Shown: positions 30,400 to 38,655, counted from the first letter of the stretch. The stretch is DNA of 64,000 nt from Bicyclus anynana (GCF_947172395.1 NC_069090.1:10422226-10486225); one strand, 5' to 3'. The notes: generated by a model from the letters alone, not told the origin. Translations and numbers: made by a program.

Positions 30400-32073
30400 T
30401 ATCTTCATTAACCGCATTAAAAGCCGATAATGGATCATCATCATCATCTTCATTAACAGCCGATAAACGTTCACTGCTAGACATAGGTCTCTTCCATGGA
30501 CTACCAAACACAACGGTCTCGAGCCACCAGCATTTGATTAAAACAAACGATTTGTGGATTTTTTAAACCATTCTTTTTAGAGCAAAAGTTAGGCATGCGA
30601 ATAATTATTAAATTTTTTTTTATTTCTTAAAATAGTTTTCTAGTTTAGCGTACTTTTTTTTATAACAAGAAGATTTTTAACAATAACGATGTCATAGAGA
30701 TTTGTTATGTTCTCAGTATTATACTCGTATGATGATGTCATCTTGAGTCTAAGATTAAGTAGTAGGTTAGTTAGGAGTAGGTTAAGCCTTCATCAGCCCC
30801 GTTCTTTATACTAGTACGTAATTACTGAGTGTAGATTTTAAATCTTTTTCATCTATGTAATTTTGTAATTAACAGTAGGACATCTATATACTTAAAAGTA
30901 AATGATTATTTCTGTGTATACACGTTCCTAAGGTTATTTGATTATGATGGGGTTATGGTCTGAATTTGTTTTATATTAAACTAGCTGACGCCACGCGGTT
31001 TCACCCGCGTGGTTCCCGTTTCCGTGGAAATATGGGGATAATATATAGCCTATAGCCTTCCTCGATAAATGAGCTATCTAACACTGAAAGAATTTCTCAA
31101 ATCGGACCAGTAGTTCCTGAGATTAGCGCGTTTAATCAAACAAACAAACTCTTCAGCTTTATCATACTAGTATAGATAAAATTTCAGCTACAATGCATAT
31201 ATGTATATGAACGGAAAATGTATTTGCTTTGTAAACTATAAATATTTTGGATTGTAATTCAATTTTTATATTGTTCTATTTAAATATGCATAAAATATAA
31301 AAAAGTAAATCAAATTTTTATAATTTTGAGTCGAAGTACACGTCCCTACTACATTTTACTTACGTTAACGTTTATTAAAATTACTTTTCTCTTTAAGCGT
31401 GTTAATTAGAGTATAAAGTCAGTTTTCTTTATTTTTTAATACGAACAGTACGAAACTTTCATGTAGGTATACATACTTACATATATAAAGGTTTCGAAAA
31501 ACAATTTTAATTTAGTTTAATTCAAAGATTTTATTCTATAAATATGTCCATAATGCGTCGATACTGAGGAGCAGAAAGGTGGCTGATTGTATTAATTTTA
31601 TTTAGTCGCATAGTAAAATAATACCTAAATATTGTCTACAATGTCGAGTTGTGTGTTCAGGAAGTGTAAAAACTTTATATATCCATAAATATATAATGTA
31701 AGTAAACACCAAATTGCGCTCTGTGGAGTAGCTAAATTCGGATCACTTTTTGCGGTGATCTTGTAGGTACGTAACATATCTATAAGTAGTATAAAATATC
31801 GCTGGTTTAAATTCATATATTATTCTGGATATATTTTATCATTTACTTGGTTGTCAGACTTGGGTCTGCGCCGTTTTCGACCAAGAACTTCGCCGAGAAT
31901 GCATCTCTAGCGTCTACTGCTCTATGCAACAACGTTCTGCCGCGTGGTCCACGCGCGTCCGCGTCCGCTGAATGCTGCAGGAGGGTGGTCGCGATGGACG
32001 CACTGCGGCCACGCAACGCAAGCTCCAGTGGTAGCTCGCCTCGCGATGACATCGCATTTACAATGTCTGTCAG
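9388..32073 (-). CDS. ANKFY1: Ankyrin repeat and FYVE domain protein (ANKFY1/Rabankyrin-5), 16 C-terminal coding exons
   Basis: In animals this protein is a Rab5 effector on PI3P-rich early endosomes, linked to macropinocytosis and retromer sorting. Exons in transcript order: 32073-31847, 30292-30149, 28562-28193, 27881-27697, 26020-25833, 25076-24923, 24357-24195, 23644-23568, 23271-23103, 22408-22172, 21674-21457, 19376-19177, 12067-11955, 11303-11181, 10120-9996, 9517-9388. All have GT and AG borders, and their phases join without error to give 940 residues and a TAG stop. The order of ankyrin motifs follows vertebrate ANKFY1 throughout, including the non-ankyrin markers GPGPDGCLQ and SGCDVESPRRPGSNGEG. 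The C-terminal FYVE domain is complete (CQEC, RKHHCRHCG, CKQC, CEIC). The N-terminal BTB region (about 250 residues in vertebrates) was not recognised, so the 5' end is open. Introns carry many repeats, including a BEL element and an exon-edge array. Confidence 0.93.
9690..9790 (+). mobile_element. SINE 3' fragment (copy 2)
   Basis: It carries only the 3' half, from 'gcattgggccagcgtggtag' to 'gccgaatatggattgatgac'. It lies in the last ANKFY1 intron, antisense to the gene. Confidence 0.75.
10155..10292 (-). mobile_element. SINE fragment with internal deletion (copy 3)
   Basis: Reverse-strand SINE with its 3' end at 10155 ('caacccttatacggctcact') and head near 10292 ('gggctatcacggct'). The central portion ('cctccaacttttcag...') is missing. 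The insertion lies about 35 bp from an ANKFY1 exon boundary (10120). Confidence 0.75.
10320..10367. repeat. Perfect 20-bp inverted repeat with 8-nt loop
   Basis: The left arm 10320-10339 (catacaaggtaaatctcacc) and right arm 10348-10367 are exact reverse complements around the loop aatctcat. It is intronic in ANKFY1. Confidence 0.9.
10856..11063 (+). repeat. Dispersed repeat ('aacgcgaaagtttgtatgga'...'catccgctagta')
   Basis: It reads 'cttatattataaacgcgaaa', 'ccgcaactactgaaccgata', 'catcccagaaaatccatgg', then 'gcgagcatccgctagta'. This is a fuller member of the family that also gives 1798-1905 and 44950-45345. It is non-coding and lies in an ANKFY1 intron. Confidence 0.6.
12758..12907 (-). repeat. 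BEL 3' LTR
   Basis: 150 bp, identical to 18611-18760. On the minus strand it starts TGTTAATTC and ends CGTAACA. It contains an ATTAAA hexamer on that strand that could serve in polyadenylation. Confidence 0.93.
13336..18414 (-). CDS. BEL/Pao gag-pol polyprotein (1692 aa)
   Basis: The start is the ATG at 18414 (MPPTQDQ); the open frame reaches back to 18432 without another ATG. Domains in order: Gag-like region, about residues 1-330; CCHC-type knuckles, about 335-395 (CVRCKNDHTLSHC and CFNCLSPGH); aspartic protease with LVDTGSQASF at about 455; reverse transcriptase with YMDD at about 865; RNase H-like segment with FCDAS at about 1060; integrase with a zinc-binding part and core motifs STDFAGPY, WSDQGRTF and GGLWEAG at about 1380-1520; and a C-terminal region ending in KWMLGRITGKHPG. 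This is BEL/Pao order. The frame ends at a TAA, after which the same reading frame continues for 24 more codons with tail-like sequence, so the C-terminus is probably cut short by a nonsense change. Other motifs look undamaged. Confidence 0.93.
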   Translation of the reverse strand: MPPTQDQTHLLAVLEDTATLFRKTQVNLKKCPKSRLTKGYIEARIQILEDYWTTFKSAHHDLAKITPKEQKGSLPYFLNEEFFIYEDLYNILQGDLRDMLSTLNEIENESRASNMSTSTGNIGGGKQNVHLPKISLPVFGGNYEEFPSYKDLFLSLVHHNDSLSDVQKLHYLKTTVTGEAAMLLKNIQVTQSNYPIAWESLQSRYGNRRLIVNALLKRLFAQRKPNTNIQSAQNIKYLLDTTNEVVKGLNNQNITTDSWDPVIIFLVVQKLDPETHKQWEDFAHKDNIDELPTWKDLEKFLQNKFRTLELVAPTTSKVTKEKVFTITSTCKPRTCVRCKNDHTLSHCPEFAKLTPVDRGNYVKDNKICFNCLSPGHSALGCRVPQSCRRCHKRHHTLIHQPKSPVISKSSQTTITDTQVQVNTKVTDNREHASTALLATATVKIMDDNGHYTIVRALVDTGSQASFVSERAIQLLKLKRTKVNGTITGIGSTHTNVKQSTQVNVLSTHDEGFKINIKTYIIPTHLITRLPTKTITNNTWPHIQGLVLADPSFTQPGRVDMLLGVDVCAQIMKSEIIKGPPGTPCAQNTSLGWILFGTVHDKIQEDEIISMHLNLDLDDMLKNMWEQERNETRLPTPEERKCEEIYNTTTTRTEEGRYIVKLPTKTEKLKCVEGNTRDIALKRLYQLEKRLEKDEKLKKEYIEIMEEYKTLNHMEEVPKEEMKVPAVYLPHHAVIKYEKETSKVRPVFNASQKGSNKVSLNDELLVGPQLQDDMRSLILRWRMKRVCFVADIQKMYRQILVTKEDSNLQRILWRNNQDEPVKDYRLGRVTFGTASAPYLAVRTLHQVATDEGYEHTDAAQVIKQDFYMDDLMSGKDNLQEAIKIAKDIDSILRRGGFIIQKWCSNNAEFLKQFELSQRSTKVNLEIHIDGSIRALGLNWNIGTDKFQYNLNLPTLTDRITKRTILSDIQRLFDPLGWLAPSILPAKLLIQKLWLQGMAWDENVTEEIAQEWMDLRNSFLNLPGIEIDRWLQTSESLMKNVSVHGFCDASNRAYGAVAYMRVITVEGKVTNTIIAAKSRVASTKAKSLPRLELNGAVLLAGLLKQIKEAMKIPTSQIYAWTDSTIVLSWLFGDPARWNIYVRNRVVEILEDIGNHNLYHVQSQDNPADLASRGMPLTSLKENKLWWNGPEWLHNKEIEYSRPKNISTNLERKEVIEVNSKIENEKASLINKIENCDDLTELLKVITYSKRFLKGKKLQDKDTVITTSELNDALKTCIKLTQQQSFKEDIHNIKTKGEVQAKSSLKSLNPYLDGDDVLRVGGRLRHASVNEDTRNPVILSHDTYLAKLLVDDAHLKTLHGGPQQMLGYLRLKYWILKSKNLVKLKFRKCLICAKQKAAVKSQLMGDLPRERVTPTRPFLNSSTDFAGPYQVLSSKGRGMRTTKAYVCIFVCMSTKAIHLELVGDMTSESFIGAMKRFTARRGKCAHMWSDQGRTFIGANKELAAAWAEAKLEFDGHIAESLALDGTQWHFIPAYSPHMGGLWEAGVKSMKYHLKRIMQSNLTFEEMSTLLCQIEACLNSRPLCPIEDDDDAPPLTPAHFLVGESLNTIPSPNLENVSMTYLSRWQRLQKLLQDFWHRWQSEYLNRLQQRHKWCKRTRELDIGQIVTIKSDNLPPGKWMLGRITGKHPGNDGVSRV
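18611..18760 (-). repeat. BEL 5' LTR
   Basis: 150 bp, upstream LTR in element orientation, identical to the 3' copy at 12758-12907. The candidate primer-binding site begins at about 18608 on the minus strand. The matching tRNA was not identified. Confidence 0.93.
18840..19060. repeat. Unclassified repeat with short inverted repeat
   Basis: It contains 'agtcgggacctatta' at 18933-18947 facing its exact complement at 18980-18994, plus A-rich tracts and 'acataacccttcttgcagtc'. The type of element is not resolved. Confidence 0.4.
19177..19376 (-). CDS. ANKFY1: ANKFY1 ankyrin exon whose 5' edge is tandemly amplified
   Basis: This is the only full copy of the exon. It begins after an unusual acceptor (cattcgatag, without a good pyrimidine tract), encodes RTALHVAAGAGHAGIVSAL...GDSALHVAAREGHAAAARALL, and ends AAAG before donor GTGACT. 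It is very GC-rich (many GCG and GGC codons), unlike the flanking introns. Phase 2 into the exon and phase 1 out agree with exons 21674-21457 and 12067-11955. The first about 65-70 bp also appear in seven further copies upstream. Confidence 0.88.
19300..20535 (-). repeat. Tandem array of eight exon-edge plus LINE-tail-like units (161-182 bp)
   Basis: The marker 'tcgccagc' starts at 19315, 19490, 19659, 19841, 20002, 20163, 20336 and 20515, giving spacings of 175, 169, 182, 161, 161, 173 and 179 bp. Each unit holds on the minus strand the acceptor-proximal part of the ankyrin exon (gcgcacagcactgcacgtgg onward). To this is joined about 100 bp reading on the plus strand 'catcagccgattgacgtcca' and 'gtacttccaaacgtcacggt', which resembles a common lepidopteran LINE tail. 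The two units of 161 bp are nearly identical. The eighth copy is degraded. Only the first unit continues into the complete exon. Confidence 0.93.
20921..21050 (-). repeat. Two duplicated fragments of the 3' edge of ANKFY1 exon 21674-21457
   Basis: Segments 20921-20965 and 21004-21050 resemble the donor end of the neighbouring exon ('cttgtgcgcgtcgcggtcgt' on the plus strand). The second keeps the exact donor context GCGCACAA|GTTAGTG; the first has lost the GT. Both are followed by 'cggtccaagagtccgatgg', repeated with a 103-bp shift (20971 and 21074). Confidence 0.75.
21190..21435 (+). pseudogene. 5'-truncated LINE ORF2 C-terminus (endonuclease-RT type)
   Basis: One forward frame reads LLEWRTRTGKRRVGRPPTRW, then TEDIKRVAGSRWMLAARDR, ending EAYVEKWMSIG and two stops. 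This is the C-terminal end typical of RTE-like or related lepidopteran LINEs and is alike in layout to the end of the LINE ORF at 60089. A 'ggtaaggtaag' tail follows. It is non-functional and lies in ANKFY1's intron beside the exon-edge copies. Confidence 0.75.
22465..22710. repeat. Dispersed repeat remnants in ANKFY1 intron
   Basis: 22465-22560 ('cagagcaagagctcccttctt...gaggcgacatcag') resembles 58600-58760 and 6240-6320. 22560-22710 ('accatggattttttcgaggt...ccagagtaaaatcc') matches the family at 45150-45345. No coding sequence is present. Confidence 0.5.
23888..23936. repeat. Perfect 21-bp inverted repeat with 7-nt loop
   Basis: The arms 23888-23908 (attcaggaggattttattta + a) and 23916-23936 are exact reverse complements around tctaaca. 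It lies in the ANKFY1 intron between exons 24357-24195 and 23644-23568. Confidence 0.92.
25295..25602 (-). pseudogene. Degraded LINE reverse-transcriptase C-terminal remnant
   Basis: The reverse strand reads LAWCGHVMRRDESHITRRML, a stop, then VEGHKRRGRPKRWLKCVKQD and ending YYADPTLVE. This is the endonuclease-RT C-terminal pattern of another LINE family common in Lepidoptera. It is an intronic fossil in ANKFY1 with at least one stop or frame change. Confidence 0.65.
26115..26345. mobile_element. Foldback MITE with about 57-nt arms
   Basis: From 'actccgccgccattgg' (26115) to 'aatggcggcggagt' (26235) the two halves pair over about 57 nt each. This includes 'ctatttctcttcacttggt' at 26143 against 'accaagtgaagagaaatag' near 26189. 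A third copy of 'ctatttctcttcac' follows near 26325. A related fragment is at 2206-2345. It is intronic in ANKFY1. Confidence 0.7.
28947..28994. repeat. Perfect 23-bp inverted repeat with 2-nt loop
   Basis: The arms 28947-28969 and 28972-28994 (left arm begins tacaaaaatataactcaaaa) are exact complements separated by two bases, so this is an almost uninterrupted 48-bp palindrome. It follows a local duplication of 'tttaatttaaataca'. It is intronic in ANKFY1. Confidence 0.92.
30350..30410. repeat. ATC/TCA trinucleotide microsatellite
   Basis: A run of about 15 'atc' units with a few 'att' interruptions. It is in the ANKFY1 intron upstream of exon 30292-30149. Similar 'catcatcat' runs often mark the ends of LINE tails in this window. 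Confidence 0.85.
30983..31170 (-). repeat. Dispersed lepidopteran repeat, reverse copy of the 5092-5277 family
   Basis: 'agctgacgccacgcggtttc' at the left and 'cgtttaatcaaacaaacaaa' at the right read on the plus strand as the reverse complement of 5092-5277. Confidence 0.65.
31540..31830 (+). repeat. Dispersed repeat with THAP-like start codon context (copy A)
   Basis: The copy shares about 200 bp with 44130-44400, including 'ccataaatatataatgtaag', 'ctgtggagtagctaaattc' and 'tcactttttgcggtgatctt'. Inside, 'atgtcgagttgtgtgttc' reads MSSCVFRKCKN, which resembles the opening of THAP domains in P-element-like transposases, but the frame soon stops. It is probably a non-autonomous DNA element. 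Confidence 0.45.
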
Positions 32074-33694
32074 CTGCAACAATAGAAAATCCAGGTTTAA
32101 TAATAATTCAGGTTTAAATATAGTTGTTGTCTATAACAATAAATAAACGGCTCTACGTACAGGCGTCCACTGATCCACATCGTACGTATCGGACGCATCG
32201 CATCAAACGCATTTTTAATTTTACAGTAAAGATAAAGTTTCTTTATACGATGTTGATATGTGGTCGCCCACCATAAACCTGTAGCACTGGTACCGTGCTT
32301 CACAATTGAACACTGCTTAAGACACCTCTACATTCATGTTCAGGCTGTGGCGAGGGGGAGATCAGATATCACTTTATTGCAGAGTGACCCATGTACGAGC
32401 TGGTAAGATAGAAGCTATTAGGTAAGGATCTATTAGGAAGGAGGTAAGTGAAGCAGATCTGAGGAAACTCACTAAAGGGATTTTTTTGGTTCAGGAAGGT
32501 CACAGGAAGGTTTGAGAAAGAAAGAAAAATGCGTTTATTTCGAAATTATGCCACACATCACAATATCTCCAGTAAACCAGGACAGGATTGAGGTGGATAC
32601 ACTGTCAGGACACCAGTGAACCTGTGTCTTATCCCACAGGAATAATAAACACTTAGGACTGATCACCCGTTTCATTGTAGTAGATGTAACACCTAAAAAC
32701 ATTACATAAATTACGTAACTGTTGATACCTTAGACAAGGCGCAATCCTTATACATATAACGAAGTTTGTGAGTCTAGTTTTAAATAGATTCTTATAATAA
32801 ACATTTGAATATACACATAAGAACGTTGAACTCTAAAAAGACTTTTATGTAAATGTAAATTATAAATATGTAGGAATGATGCTTATCACAGAAATACGTA
32901 AAATTATCTGTGATGTGATACTCGTTGACGGTTTAAAAGGCGTTTTTGTTAATAAACCTATACTAAGCAATAAAGTTCTTTGCAACTAAAGATATATAGG
33001 AAAGGTAATATCTAAATTCTAAAGGCATAACCTATAGACAAGACATCACATACAGGAAAGCAATGACAATATCTACAGGATAGACATCACATAAGCATAC
33101 TAGTAAGTGGTGTAAAACGGAAAAAAGTAGATGTCCATCGGTTAGGACACTAACCGTTTAACAAATACTAATTGTTGTGAGAACAGTAACACGCTTGAAC
33201 ACCAGTAGGTATGCCAAATCCATTTACGAAATTTTGTAGAGCGGGTCAAATTTCGCGAAGGCATGGCAGTTTCGGCAAACACGGCTAATAAAATTATGAA
33301 AAGATCTCACGTCACGCTTGCTCAAGCATTAAGTAATCGCGGAAACAATGATGCGAATGAGGTAACGGAAGCGTCATTTGTCATTACAGATGCGTATTGC
33401 AGTCACAATTAGTTGCAATATGGATCACATGCCAAATTGAATGTAACCCTCGCCGCCTCCTTAAGGATGCTATACACGCATCGATACGGTGTTGGTCGCC
33501 AATGTGATGAATGATAAGCGTCCGCACTTTCACATTTACACAATAATTTATTGTAGGACATGCTAGATTGAAGGATCTGATTAATTATAACGTGTGTAGA
33601 AAATGTTAATTACTAGTACTATCATACGCCCGCGTTATCGCTCCCGAATGGAACTTTCTGTTCCAATCCCTCGGGATCAGTAACATTTTACTGA

Positions 33695-34090
33695 ACATTC
33701 AAAAAATTCAAAATTCATTTATTTCAAGTAGTCTCAGTTAACTGCCACTTTTGCAACGTCAGTAGACTATTTGTAAAGATTCTACCACCGGTTCGGAAGG
33801 AAGGTTCTGATGAGAAGAACCGGCAGAAACTCAACAGTTTCTTTCTAAAAACAGACTTTTAAAAAAATCATATTGTATTATAATTTACAATTGATAACAA
33901 TATTACAATTTCTTATAGTTTTAGTTCTTGTGTGAAGGTGGAAGCTAATCCAATGGCCTCCTATCATTGAGGAACTCATCAATGGTGTAGTAACCTCGAC
34001 TAAGTAAATGTTTTTACCACATTGCTTAAAGTTATGCATTGGCAGGTCCATCACAGTCTTGGGGGTATTGTTATAGAAGAGTACACCCAA
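33695..34090 (-). pseudogene. CR1-like LINE 3' end remnant
   Basis: The plus-strand string 'ctaccaccggttcggaagga' and 'gaagaaccggcagaaactca' is a familiar lepidopteran LINE tail. Upstream on the minus strand are the decayed C-terminal words LPMHNFKQCGKN and, in another frame, GYYTIDEFLND. The fragment is frameshifted and inactive. Confidence 0.6.
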
Positions 34091-34702
34091 TAAAGAACCT
34101 TATGTTCTTTTCATTATCATATCCCTGTAGAAACGGTTATACGTAACAAAGCGTAACAAACACACAAACAAATTTCAGCAATCATAACATTAGTAAGGAT
34201 AGAAGATATTAAAACCTATGATTTTTTCCCCCCCGATTTTATCTATTTTGTAGGTTTTCATTGCATTTTGATCCGTGAGACTTTTGATTTCTCATACGAT
34301 TGTAGGTAATTAACTTCTCACAATTTAGTAAAAAAAAAAACCTTGAATATTTCAGAGATAAAAAGTTTCAAGAAGATTGCCTTACGAGAAGATGACCTTC
34401 TCAGTTAAAATTAACCTTCCCTTTGAAAGTTCCGTCAATGAAAAATTAATACCTGAACATACAAATAGTATCAAAGTAGAACAGTGTGGCTAATTGATGT
34501 TGATTTAGAAGCATGATTTTGTTTATTACTTATCGTAATTACTAACGAGAATAATGACAAAGTATCTTATAGCGAAACACAGTACATATACGTCTGTACG
34601 CCTCCAGAGATCTTAAGTCAACTGGTAAATTATAGTTGTTTCCGGGAAGATATACCTACTGGTGACATCCTGAACGATAATACGATACCTAATGATCAGT
34701 CG

Positions 34703-35004
34703 TCATCAACCCATATTCGGCTCATTGCTGAGCTCGAGTCTCCTCTCAGAATGAGAAGGGTTAGGCCAGTAGTCCACTACGCTGGCCCAATGCGGATTGG
34801 CAGACTTCACACACGCAGAGAATTAAGATAATTCTCTGGTATGCAGGTTTCCTCACGATGTTTTCCTTCACCGATTGAGAAACGTGATATTTAATTTCTT
34901 AAAATGCACAACTGAAAAGTTGGAGGTGCATGCCCCGGACCGGATTCGAACCCACACCCTCCGGAATCGGAGGCAGAGGTCATATCCACTGGGCTATCAC
35001 GGCT
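34703..35004 (-). mobile_element. tRNA-headed SINE, full length (copy 4)
   Basis: A full copy on the minus strand: the head at 35004 (agccgtgatagcccagtgg) has intact box A and box B (gggttcgaatccggtcc) and the tail is near 34703. It is among the best preserved copies in the window. Confidence 0.9.
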
Positions 35005-35529
35005 TAATCATGCTTAATAAATGATCAGTATAACATGATTATAGCTATAAAATACAACTCAGCAGATCTACAGATGAACACGTAGAATAATGGAGTATTA
35101 AGACGAAAAACTTAGCCGGTTTTGAACGTGATTAAATATATAAACAAAATTCTTTCATTTCCATTAATGCCAATAATGTATAAATTACTATTTTTTGCCG
35201 TCGTTTGAAAAAAAAAAGATTGATAATGCGTCTAATGGGTCTCAAAATGCCTGTTGGGCCCGACACGATCAAACTGGATAAAAATAAAACATTTGATAAT
35301 TTTTCGAATATGTCTCGTCCTCAAAATTATATGGAAATCCCAATGACTTGGATGACAGGTTTAGTTTATGTTTTACTAGTTATTTTTTGAATATACCGTA
35401 AGTACTGAACTTCTGGAACCAGCTTCCCTGATGCAGCGGTAGACTACTGCAATAAAAGTACGTTTTCGCTACTTACACGATAAAAATATATACTACCTTG
35501 GCAGGCACATACCTATGTCATTATCATCA

Positions 35530-35826
35530 TCATTTTCAACAGATATTAAGCTCACTATTGAGCACGAGTCTCCTCTCAGAATGAGAGGGGTTAGGCCTTA
35601 GTCCACCACGCTGGCCCAATGTGGATTGGCAGACTTTACACACGTAGAGAATCAAGAAAATTCTCAGATATGCAGGTTTCCTTACGATTTTTTATTCACC
35701 GTTTGAGAGGTGATATTTAGTTTCTTAAAATGCACATAACTGAAAAGTTGGAGGTGCATGCCCCGGACCGGATTCGAACCTACACCCTCCGGATCGAAGG
35801 CAGAGGTCAGATCCACAATCACGTCT
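35530..35826 (-). mobile_element. tRNA-headed SINE (copy 5)
   Basis: A second minus-strand SINE about 530 bp from copy 4. The head is eroded: the region near 35810-35826 ends 'gtcagatccacaatcacg'. The B box (ggttcgaatccggtcc complement) is preserved. Confidence 0.85.
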
Positions 35827-35850
35827 ATTTTATATTATAATAATTACGAA

Positions 35851-36053
35851 TTTCTTAACATCATCAACGGAGATCACAAGTATATTCACATGGCCAAGGG
35901 TAGCTGTGTGGATTAAGGTTATCGGACTTTCATTGCTCTGAAGGTCGACGCAATAACGCAAGACAAAGTCATTCTCATCTGTTATTTTGCTCGCGTTCAC
36001 ATAGACGTTTAAAAGATTCAACCGGTTTACTAAACATCCATTCTTTGGTGACA
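35851..36053 (-). CDS. Possible coding exon, unidentified
   Basis: A minus-strand frame reads MSPKNGCLVNRLNLLNVYVN, then ASKITDENDFVLRYCVDLQS and LIHTATLGHVNILVISVDDV. It has ordinary protein-like composition, unlike nearby repeats. It lies between a possible acceptor (aaaattccag) and a possible donor (TTC|GTAATT). I do not recognise the family, and it does not resemble the ANKFY1 BTB region. It could be an exon of an unknown gene, an ANKFY1 5' exon too divergent for me, or a transposon relic. Confidence 0.25.
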
Positions 36054-36189
36054 TATCTGGAATTTTGTTGACGAGATAATCGTATCACCAGCTACGAGTA
36101 CAAAAACGTCTTGTTTTGTGAACTTCGCAAGATTAGAATTGTTTCTTTTCAGAGCGGTCAAGTACACCGCATGTTACGTAGAATGACAC

Positions 36190-36290
36190 AAATCCTTGCA
36201 AGATCGCGAGCCGCCTGCGCCGGCGCCGGTCGTTAGTAAAGACTTCTCTACGCACCAAGGCACGCGTTCGCTCGCTCCTTCAATGATATG
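36190..36290. promoter_or_regulatory. GC-rich, CpG-dense patch, possible promoter
   Basis: 'gcgagccgcctgcgccggcg' and 'gcacgcgttcgctcgctcct' stand out in an AT-rich background. It is upstream of all the ANKFY1 exons found and could mark that gene's start, or an unrelated first exon. This is judged only from base composition. Confidence 0.25.
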
Positions 36291-37559
36291 GACTCAAAGT
36301 CGATACAGTTTGCTTGTTATACGTGTAAATATGTGTTATAAATAGTGCGGTTGTGACAAATTCAATCTATTAATACGTAGCTATAAATGTTAAAGGTAAT
36401 TATTACAAGTGACAGTTTAAGATAAAACGTTATATTAATATTACGATTGTCGATATTAGTCATTAAGCAATATGGCTAGAAACCCATAAAAATCAACATT
36501 AAACTCGGTTAATATCGGTGTCTTAAAAGTTATACAAGCCATCTATATAATGTTTCTTAGCAATTTTCAAAGACATTTTTATTTTAATGCATTTTAATGC
36601 ATTTTAAAGCTTCTATACGTTTGTTGAAGTAATATACTAGTATGTTAGAAAAAAGGTAATAATTATTAATTATGGTAATTTATCAATAGCGATTTGCATG
36701 ACGTCATATTAGCACAGGTTGTAACGAGATCATATTTAACTCTATAAATACAGATAATAAGCAAGTGAATATGATTGAGCATAAGAAAGCAAATATGTAA
36801 TTACAAAAGTCTTTAAGTTTACTTGCTGAAATTGTTAATACAAAATTTGGCCTATATCACATTCACATCATCACACATATCACACACACATCACATTTTA
36901 AGGCCACTGTGCCACTGGTCTCAACTTGGTTAGGTAGGTATATCAAAAAATAAGCACTTGGTCACAATAATTTAAGGGGGTAATTTTATTTATAATACTA
37001 TCATGTCAGTGTTTTATTATTTGTTTATTATTGTTTTAATTAATTCAATCATCAATAGGTAAGGTATACGTAAGAACCGGATTCACTTTTTATTTAAAAT
37101 GCAATTTATCATGAAGTAATTTCCACATCCGTAATTCCAACTTCTTTCGCGTGGGTTTTCTGTTTTCCACGTATCATGCGCGACACGTGCGTTTATCGGA
37201 ATAACATGAGGCTAGGTGACACTTTTTTTAAATGGTCTTAAATTGTTCATTATCGTTCTACTAGATTGAAAAAATATATTGTTTTGAGATTACTATTTTA
37301 TCCCCGTATTCCCACAGGAAAGGCAACAACGTAGGTGAAACCACGGGGCGTCGGCTAGTATAATTAAAAAACAAGAAAAAGAGCCTGACATACCACATTT
37401 TATGAAGGCTGAAAGTCAGACAATGTTCCTTACATATAATTAAGTGCAGTATCCAAATAGGGAGTTTAGACTATGGTGGCATTAGAAGGTAGCAGATTTC
37501 AAAGGTTCAGATCCTAAATTATCCACGTAGAAAATGTAACAAACTTTTAGCATTTTTAT

Positions 37560-37765
37560 TGGAAACTAGCGGACGTCCGCAACTTTGTCCACGTGAAATG
37601 CTGTTTTACACAAATTCCACGGGATCCATATATTTTTTCAGGAAAGTAGCATATATGTTACTCAATAACCTCTATCTTCTAATGAAACTACCGTTAAAAT
37701 CGGTTCAGCCGTTCCAGGGATTAGCCAGGACAAACAGAGAGACAAAAACTTTTAAAAGCTTGATT
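37560..37765 (+). repeat. Dispersed repeat ('aaactagcggacgtccgcaa')
   Basis: 'ctagcggacgtccgcaactttgtccacgtg' with later 'aaatcggttcagccgttcca'. It is the same family as 40730-40800 and 44955-45130, read in the orientation ending with 'agcttgattgtgttttagta'. Confidence 0.55.
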
Positions 37766-38479
37766 GTGTTTTAGTATCGTGTAATTGCTATGGGAACTTG
37801 AGAAAACATAGTTATTTTAAAATCGCAGATAGACCCTTCAATTTTATTATTTATATGTATTGAGTATTGATGCAGATAATTTACTATCTATCTTTAGTAA
37901 TTACTCGTCATATATATATATAAATGTAGATAGGAACAGATCAGTTCCTATTATAGTAGAGATATAGAAAGATTATATACAAGTAATTACGCAAAAGCAA
38001 TATTATGCTAAGTATCTGTCACAATTTCAATATAATTATAATATATTCCTAAGATTGCAACCAGTGTCAGTGTCGCATTAATTACTAACACATATTATGT
38101 AACATCGACGCCGGATTAAGTCCACAAATGGTATTGTTGACATACTTTTTAGAAACGCAACACAAGCGTGAACATTTAGGTTTATGATCGCTTCAATAGA
38201 GTTCTCGCCCAAAAACTGAAAGCAGACAGTAAAAGAAAACTGATAAATGCTTTAGTTTATCGGCAACACAAGGGTTATAAAAGTATTACAAAAATACAAA
38301 TAAAATATATCTCATATGTTTTTGAATTTTAGCGAGATTGCTCTCTTATACTCGTTAGTATGTGTTTGTTAGTATAAGATAATAAAAACAAAATTACTAT
38401 TTCCTCCTAAAGCTACTATGATCCTCCATACTTACTGCTACTTATATAAAGTAGAAGCATAGGCTGTCATCTATATCTA

Positions 38480-38655
38480 TACTAATATTATGAAGAGGTA
38501 AAGTTTGTGATATCGTAGGGGTAATTGTCTGGATCTAATGAACCTAAAAATTCTATAAAGCCACGCTATTTGTACATGTCATAGACAATATTTTATCTCC
38601 GTATTCTCACCGGAACGGAAACGACGCGGGTGAAACCGCGCGGCGTTGGCTAGTC
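38480..38655 (+). repeat. Dispersed repeat of the 5092-5277 type
   Basis: It begins 'ctatactaatattatgaaga' and ends 'gacgcgggtgaaaccgcgcg' plus 'gcgttggctagt'. 39367-39525 carries the reverse-oriented, shorter relative starting 'tagccgacgccctgcggttt'. Confidence 0.6.

Noticed and set aside
32097..32303. Minus-strand 68-codon ORF upstream of the first ANKFY1 exon
   Set aside because: It overlaps a dispersed repeat also seen near 59080 ('aggcgtccactgatcc') and has no acceptor/donor fit to ANKFY1.
34703..35004. tRNA genes at SINE heads (also 1500, 48003, 57948)
   Set aside because: Box A and box B are present, but each is followed by the same 230-bp SINE body and lacks a closing acceptor stem.
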